Shown piece by piece: positions 42,778 through 46,745 of a stretch of 46,745 nt of DNA (its first letter is position 1; every line of letters begins with the position of its first letter). The notes beneath the pieces were generated by a model. It ran no database searches. It was not told the DNA's origin and worked only from the letters and a program-made list of their open reading frames with translations. The position numbers were made by a program, and so were the translations under genes. Origin of the DNA: Paracoccus rhizosphaerae (GTDB lineage: Bacteria > Pseudomonadota > Alphaproteobacteria > Rhodobacterales > Rhodobacteraceae); contig NZ_JAOTBE010000028.1 of assembly GCF_026162645.1 (NCBI RefSeq), positions 1-46,745 on the forward strand, in the 5' to 3' direction.

Positions 42778-43451
42778 CCGTCGAACTGAAGGAATACCCC
42801 GACCGCGAGATGCTGGCACTGTCGCTGGCCGACCGGATCGCCTCGCAACTGGCGCAACATCTGCGGGGCAACGACAGCGCCACGCTTTGCGTGCCTGGAG
42901 GCACCTCGCCCGCTCCGGTGTTCGAAACCCTCAGCGGGACCGATATCGAATGGGACCGCGTCACCGTGGTTCTGGGTGACGAACGGTGGGTCGATGGCGA
43001 TCATAAGCGGTCGAACTCGCGCCTGCTGCGTCGTCACCTGCTGAAGGACAAGGCGGCGGCGGCCAGCTATATCGATCTCTATACCGGTGATGCATCGCCC
43101 GATCTGGCAGTCGACGGTCTGGTGCAGCGGCTAGCCCCGCACCTGCCGCTGACCGTGGTGCTTCTGGGGATGGGCAATGATATGCACACAGCCAGCCTGT
43201 TTCCCGGCGCCGATCACCTGCAGGCCGCGATGGCGCCGGACGCGCCGCCGGTCATGGCCATCCGTGCCGAGGGCGCCGAAGAGCCGCGGATCACCTTGAC
43301 GCGGCCGGTGCTGTCCGACGCCATCAACCTACATGTGCTGATCATGGGCCCCGAAAAGCGCGACGCGCTGGAACGTGCACAGCACATGGACCCCCTTCAG
43401 GCGCCGATCCGCGCCTTTCTTGACGTCGCAACCGTCCACTGGGCCGAATGA
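42774..43451 (+). CDS. pgl: 6-phosphogluconolactonase
   Basis: A 225-residue lactonase that hydrolyses 6-phosphogluconolactone to 6-phosphogluconate. Typical segments are [46 protein letters not shown] (many family members have Gly where Met stands here) and [12 protein letters not shown]. The start overlaps the zwf stop and the stop overlaps pgi, each by 4 nt, so the three proteins are co-translated. Confidence 0.95.
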   Translation: MTVELKEYPDREMLALSLADRIASQLAQHLRGNDSATLCVPGGTSPAPVFETLSGTDIEWDRVTVVLGDERWVDGDHKRSNSRLLRRHLLKDKAAAASYIDLYTGDASPDLAVDGLVQRLAPHLPLTVVLLGMGNDMHTASLFPGADHLQAAMAPDAPPVMAIRAEGAEEPRITLTRPVLSDAINLHVLIMGPEKRDALERAQHMDPLQAPIRAFLDVATVHWAE

Positions 43452-45076
43452 GGGATCACCACCGCATGTCCGACATCTGGAACCGCCTGTCCGCGCATCG
43501 CAAGGCGCAGGGCGATCGGCGCATCGACGCCTTGTTTGCCGAAGACACCGACCGTGCCGCCGCCTGTACGACCCGTGCCGACGGGGTGGTCTTCGACTGG
43601 TCCAAGACGATGATCGACAAGGACGCGCGCGACCTGCTGATCCAGCTCGCACGTGATCGGGGCGTCGAGGCCCAGCGCGACGCGATGTTCGCCGGCGAGA
43701 GGATCAATGAAACCGAAGGCCGCGCGGTCCTTCACACGGCGCTGCGCAACCTGTCTGGCAGCGTGACGGTGGACGGCCAGGACGTCATGCCCGCGGTTCG
43801 CGAAACCCACGCCCGCATGTCAGACTTCGCGCGGCAGGTCCGCGACGGCAGCTTCATGGGGCAGGGCGGCCGGATCACGGACGTCGTCAACATCGGCATC
43901 GGCGGATCGGACCTTGGCCCCTATATGGCGGTGCTGGCGCTGGCACCCTATCACGACGGGCCGCGGACTCATTTCGTCAGCAACGTCGATGGCGCAGACA
44001 TCGCCGACACGCTGAAAGGTCTGAACCCGGCAAAGACCCTGGTGATCGTGGCGTCGAAGACCTTCACGACCATCGAGACGATGACAAACGCCCGCACCGC
44101 GCGCGACTGGATGGCCGGATCGGTGGATGACCCGGCGGCGCAATTCGTGGCCCTGTCCTCTGCCGTGAAGATGACCGCGGATTTCGGGATCGACGGCACG
44201 CGCGTCTTCGGGTTCGAGGATTGGGTCGGGGGCCGCTACTCGGTCTGGGGGCCGATCGGCCTGTCGCTGATGCTGGCCGTCGGACCCGAGCGCTTTGACG
44301 AGTTTCTGGCAGGCGGCGCGGCGATGGACGCCCATTTCCGCACCGCGCCGCTGGACCGGAACCTGCCCGTCCTGCTGGCGCTGGTCGGGATCTGGCATCA
44401 CCAGGTCTGCGGCTATCCCACCCGCGCCGTCCTGCCCTATGACAACCGCCTGCTGCGCCTGCCAGCCTATCTGCAGCAGCTCGAGATGGAATCGAACGGC
44501 AAGCGCGTCGCAATGGACGGCAGCGACCTGACTGTCGCGTCCGGACCCGTGGTCTGGGGAGAGCCGGGGACGAACGGCCAGCATGCCTTCTATCAGCTGA
44601 TCCACCAAGGCACGACGCCCGTGCCATGCGAATTCATCCTGGCCGCAAAGGGCCACGAGCCGGACCTGGCGCATCACCACATCCTGCTGGCCGCGAACTG
44701 CCTAGCGCAGTCCGAGGCGCTGATGCGCGGCCGCAGCTTGGACGAGGCCCGGGCGCTGATGCAGGCCAAGGGCCTTCAGGGGCCCGAGCTTGAACGGCAG
44801 GCGCGGCACCGCGTCTTTCCCGGCAACCGCCCATCGACCACGCTGCTGATCGAACAGCTGACACCTTTCGTGTTGGGCCAGATCGTCGCGCTCTATGAAC
44901 ACCGGGTGTTTGTCGAGGGCGTGATCCTTGGCATCAACAGCTTCGACCAGTGGGGGGTGGAGCTTGGAAAGGAATTAGCGCTGAAGGTCGAGCCGCTGCT
45001 GAAGGGCGATGCGTCCGGGGGGCACGACGCCTCGACCGAGGCGCTGGCCGCAGAGATCCGCGCCCTTCGCGGCTGA
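43448..45076 (+). CDS. pgi: Glucose-6-phosphate isomerase
   Basis: A 542-residue enzyme interconverting glucose 6-phosphate and fructose 6-phosphate. Signatures are [48 protein letters not shown] and [15 protein letters not shown]. The start is ATG at 43448, overlapping pgl by 4 nt; ATG at 43466 (MSDIWNRL) would remove six residues and is also plausible. In an Entner-Doudoroff organism it allows recycling of fructose 6-phosphate into zwf. A terminator follows. Confidence 0.97.
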   Translation: MRDHHRMSDIWNRLSAHRKAQGDRRIDALFAEDTDRAAACTTRADGVVFDWSKTMIDKDARDLLIQLARDRGVEAQRDAMFAGERINETEGRAVLHTALRNLSGSVTVDGQDVMPAVRETHARMSDFARQVRDGSFMGQGGRITDVVNIGIGGSDLGPYMAVLALAPYHDGPRTHFVSNVDGADIADTLKGLNPAKTLVIVASKTFTTIETMTNARTARDWMAGSVDDPAAQFVALSSAVKMTADFGIDGTRVFGFEDWVGGRYSVWGPIGLSLMLAVGPERFDEFLAGGAAMDAHFRTAPLDRNLPVLLALVGIWHHQVCGYPTRAVLPYDNRLLRLPAYLQQLEMESNGKRVAMDGSDLTVASGPVVWGEPGTNGQHAFYQLIHQGTTPVPCEFILAAKGHEPDLAHHHILLAANCLAQSEALMRGRSLDEARALMQAKGLQGPELERQARHRVFPGNRPSTTLLIEQLTPFVLGQIVALYEHRVFVEGVILGINSFDQWGVELGKELALKVEPLLKGDASGGHDASTEALAAEIRALRG

Positions 45077-45117
45077 ACGGCGCCGCAAGCAGGGCGTGAC
45101 GAGGTGCCTTGTTCAGG

Positions 45118-45146
45118 AAACCCGCGGCGGCCCGTGCCGCGGGTTT
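45118..45146 (+). terminator. Rho-independent terminator after pgi
   Basis: AAACCCGCGGC (45118-45128) and GCCGCGGGTTT (45136-45146) form an 11-bp stem with a 7-nt loop, followed by TTCCTT. It ends the zwf-pgl-pgi unit before ftsY. Confidence 0.9.
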
Positions 45147-45198
45147 TCCTTGCCGACGTGACGCTGTAGGGTCGCGCCCAGCATCGAAAGGTCTGATC

Positions 45199-46236
45199 AT
45201 GGCGTTCTTCTCCAAACTGCGCGAGCGGCTGACGCGGTCTTCGTCCAAGATCGGGGCGGGGCTGGACGATATCGTGGGCGAGGCGCCAGAGGCTCCGCCG
45301 GCACCGCCGGCCGAGATGCCGGCGCCGGTGGCGACGCCCCATCCCCAGCCGGTCCAGCCGGGACTGGTCGGCCGACTTTTCGGTCGCGGCGAAAAGACCG
45401 AAGAGCCGCGCCGCGCCCTGGACGACGACATGCTGGAAGAGCTGGAGGACATGCTGGTCCAGGCCGATCTGGGCGTCGACACGGCGCTGCGCGTCACCGC
45501 CAACATCGCCGAAGGCCGGATGGGGCGCAGGGTGTCATCGACCGAGCTGAAGGAGCTGCTGGCCGCAGAAATTGCCCGGATCATGGCATCGGTGGCGCGC
45601 CCGCTGCCTCTCTATCCGAAAAAGCCGCAGGTCGTCCTGGTCGTCGGCGTCAACGGGGCGGGGAAGACCACGACGATCGGCAAGCTGGCCAGCCAGTTCC
45701 GCGCGGCGGGCAAGTCGGTTGTCATCGCCGCGGGCGACACCTTCCGGGCGGCCGCCGTTGAACAGCTGCAGGTCTGGGGGCAGCGCGCTGGCGTGCCGGT
45801 CATGGTCGCACCGCAGGGCAGCGACCCCGCCAGCCTTGCCTGGGACGCGATGGTCCGGGCCGAGGCCGAGGGCGCCGACCTTCTGATGATCGACACCGCC
45901 GGGCGCCTGCAGAACCGCCAGGACCTGATGGAGGAGCTGGCCAAGATCGTCCGCGTGATCCGCAAGCGCGACCCCGAGGCACCGCACAACACCCTGCTGG
46001 TGCTGGACGCGACGACCGGGCAGAACGCGCTGAACCAGGTCGAGACGTTCCGAAAGCTGGCCGATGTCTCAGGGCTGGTGATGACCAAGCTTGACGGCAC
46101 GGCGCGCGGCGGCGTCCTGGTGGCGCTTGCCGACAAGTTTGGCCTGCCGATCCATGCGATTGGCGTCGGCGAACAGATCGACGACCTCGATGCGTTCGAG
46201 CCCGAGGACTTCGCGCGGGCGCTGGTCGGCCTCTAG
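45199..46236 (+). CDS. ftsY: Signal recognition particle receptor FtsY
   Basis: A 345-residue GTPase that docks ribosome-SRP complexes at the inner membrane. The N-terminus (MAFFSKLRERLTRSSSKI) is an amphipathic membrane-targeting helix. A Pro/Ala-rich linker (about 35-60) replaces the long acidic A domain of E. coli. The N domain follows (LEELEDMLVQADLGVDTA), then the G domain with GVNGAGKTTTIGKLA, GDTFRAAAVEQL, DTAGR, TKLDGTARGG and GVGEQIDDLDAF. ATG at 45199 fits the family and has GAAAGG upstream. Confidence 0.97.
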   Translation: MAFFSKLRERLTRSSSKIGAGLDDIVGEAPEAPPAPPAEMPAPVATPHPQPVQPGLVGRLFGRGEKTEEPRRALDDDMLEELEDMLVQADLGVDTALRVTANIAEGRMGRRVSSTELKELLAAEIARIMASVARPLPLYPKKPQVVLVVGVNGAGKTTTIGKLASQFRAAGKSVVIAAGDTFRAAAVEQLQVWGQRAGVPVMVAPQGSDPASLAWDAMVRAEAEGADLLMIDTAGRLQNRQDLMEELAKIVRVIRKRDPEAPHNTLLVLDATTGQNALNQVETFRKLADVSGLVMTKLDGTARGGVLVALADKFGLPIHAIGVGEQIDDLDAFEPEDFARALVGL

Positions 46237-46509
46237 GGAAGGCACGGCGCCTGGAGGTGCGACACCTCCTCAGAGCTGGAACAACGCCTGATGCTCGATA
46301 TCCGACTTGGTCGCTCCACAGCCCCGCATGCGTCTGGGCCAGAAGACAAGGCGGCCGGTCACGGACGGCATGTTCGTTCAACCGGGAGCCTGCGCCCTGA
46401 AGGCGGAGCCAGGTGCCGCGGTCGCTCTCTTGATGGTCTCACGACAAGGATGGCATCGGTAGGTCGTTGCATCGAATGCACCGCAGCAGGCCGTCTCGTC
46501 CCTTAGAAC
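46237..46509. other. Gene-free stretch after ftsY
   Basis: It holds a perfect 7-bp hairpin, GGAGGTG (46253-46259) and CACCTCC (46263-46269) with a CGA loop, 17 bp after the ftsY stop. There is no T-run. No convincing gene is seen in the remainder. Confidence 0.5.
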
Positions 46510-46743
46510 ACCTTGCGTCCAATCGGCTTCATATTCCTCGGCTTTGAAGAGATCTCAGCAGTCCTCATCGCTGAACAGATCGCAGACCTGCCTGACAGCG
46601 TGCCAGAGAGCCTCGCAGGTTCGGGTGGCGGCTCTTCGGATCAGGGCCTTGAGCTTTGGGAATTTGAGGGCGTGGACACCATTTGCCCGGGTGAACGCCC
46701 GAATGATCTCGGTTGGGCTCAGATCCGGGCTACAGAGAGGCAA
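46510..46743 (-). pseudogene. IS630-family transposase remnant
   Basis: The minus-strand frame reads CSPDLSPTEIIRAF, then FPKLKALIRRAATRTCEALW and VCDLFSDEDC, followed by a TGA where the family continues with a Tyr/Phe-rich end. The sequence after the stop still reads DLFKAEEYEAD, matching the usual C-terminus. The short insert between SPTE and the KLKALIRR block also departs from the family pattern. It is a decayed C-terminus; the rest is outside the window. Confidence 0.8.
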
Positions 46744-46745
46744 GA

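Noticed and set aside
1..46745. CRISPR array
   Set aside because: I saw no regularly spaced direct repeats with unique spacers; the only short-period repeats are the 12-bp arm sites, the 36-bp kpsE duplication and the three iterons.

Overview
The window is high-GC DNA from an alphaproteobacterium, most likely a Paracoccus-like member of the Rhodobacteraceae. The evidence is the gene content: an Entner-Doudoroff cluster (zwf-pgl-pgi plus edd), a fused TAXI-type TRAP permease, DUF2948 and UPF0262 genes beside murA and hisD, and a metal-dependent-type KdsA. I assigned this by family recognition, not by a database search.

Layout. (a) 1-2208: the end of a genomic island next to tRNA-Gln. Its tyrosine integrase gene is frameshifted and cut by an IS481-family element, which is itself cut by an IS3-family element. 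(b) 2303-9948: an HI0933-family flavoprotein, then a tightly overlapped minus-strand operon kpsT-kpsE-kdsA-mscS (capsule export, KDO synthesis, mechanosensitive channel), then a UDG-superfamily gene. (c) 8983-14289: a TAXI TRAP receptor, a fused permease and a universal stress protein, followed by a badly decayed formate-tetrahydrofolate ligase pseudogene. (d) 14537-31908: a 17.4-kb element integrated in the 3' end of tRNA-Thr(GGT) and bounded by perfect 26-bp direct repeats. (e) 32099-36353: a small gene, murA, DUF2948, hisD, UPF0262 and a low-molecular-weight phosphatase family gene. (f) 36350-46236: DUF1127 and a divergent LysR gene, edd, an rRNA methyltransferase, a PIN-domain gene, zwf-pgl-pgi and ftsY. 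(g) 46237-46745: a remnant IS630 transposase.

The integrated element is the most interesting part. It encodes an integrase, portal, fused prohead protease/major capsid protein, HNH nuclease, connector, head closure, DUF3168 and HK97-gp10-like proteins, both terminase subunits, two tail-assembly-chaperone-like proteins and a tape measure. I see no tail tube, baseplate, fibre, lysis or replication gene. It therefore looks like a capsid-forming phage satellite or a reduced prophage. A ribbon-helix-helix candidate regulator sits beside a tandem 8-bp palindrome, and related GGTA...TACC sites lie in front of both structural gene blocks. An AT-rich stretch flanked by three copies of an 18-bp repeat looks like a replication origin. 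Between the two structural blocks, on the opposite strand, is a visibly AT-rich cassette of three translationally coupled genes that I do not recognise. The third encodes a probable PD-(D/E)XK nuclease. It is the best candidate in the window for an undescribed system, probably anti-phage defence.

In region (f), edd and zwf carry the same 12-bp operator-like sequence, in the same orientation and almost the same position relative to their start codons. This suggests one regulator for the Entner-Doudoroff entry genes.
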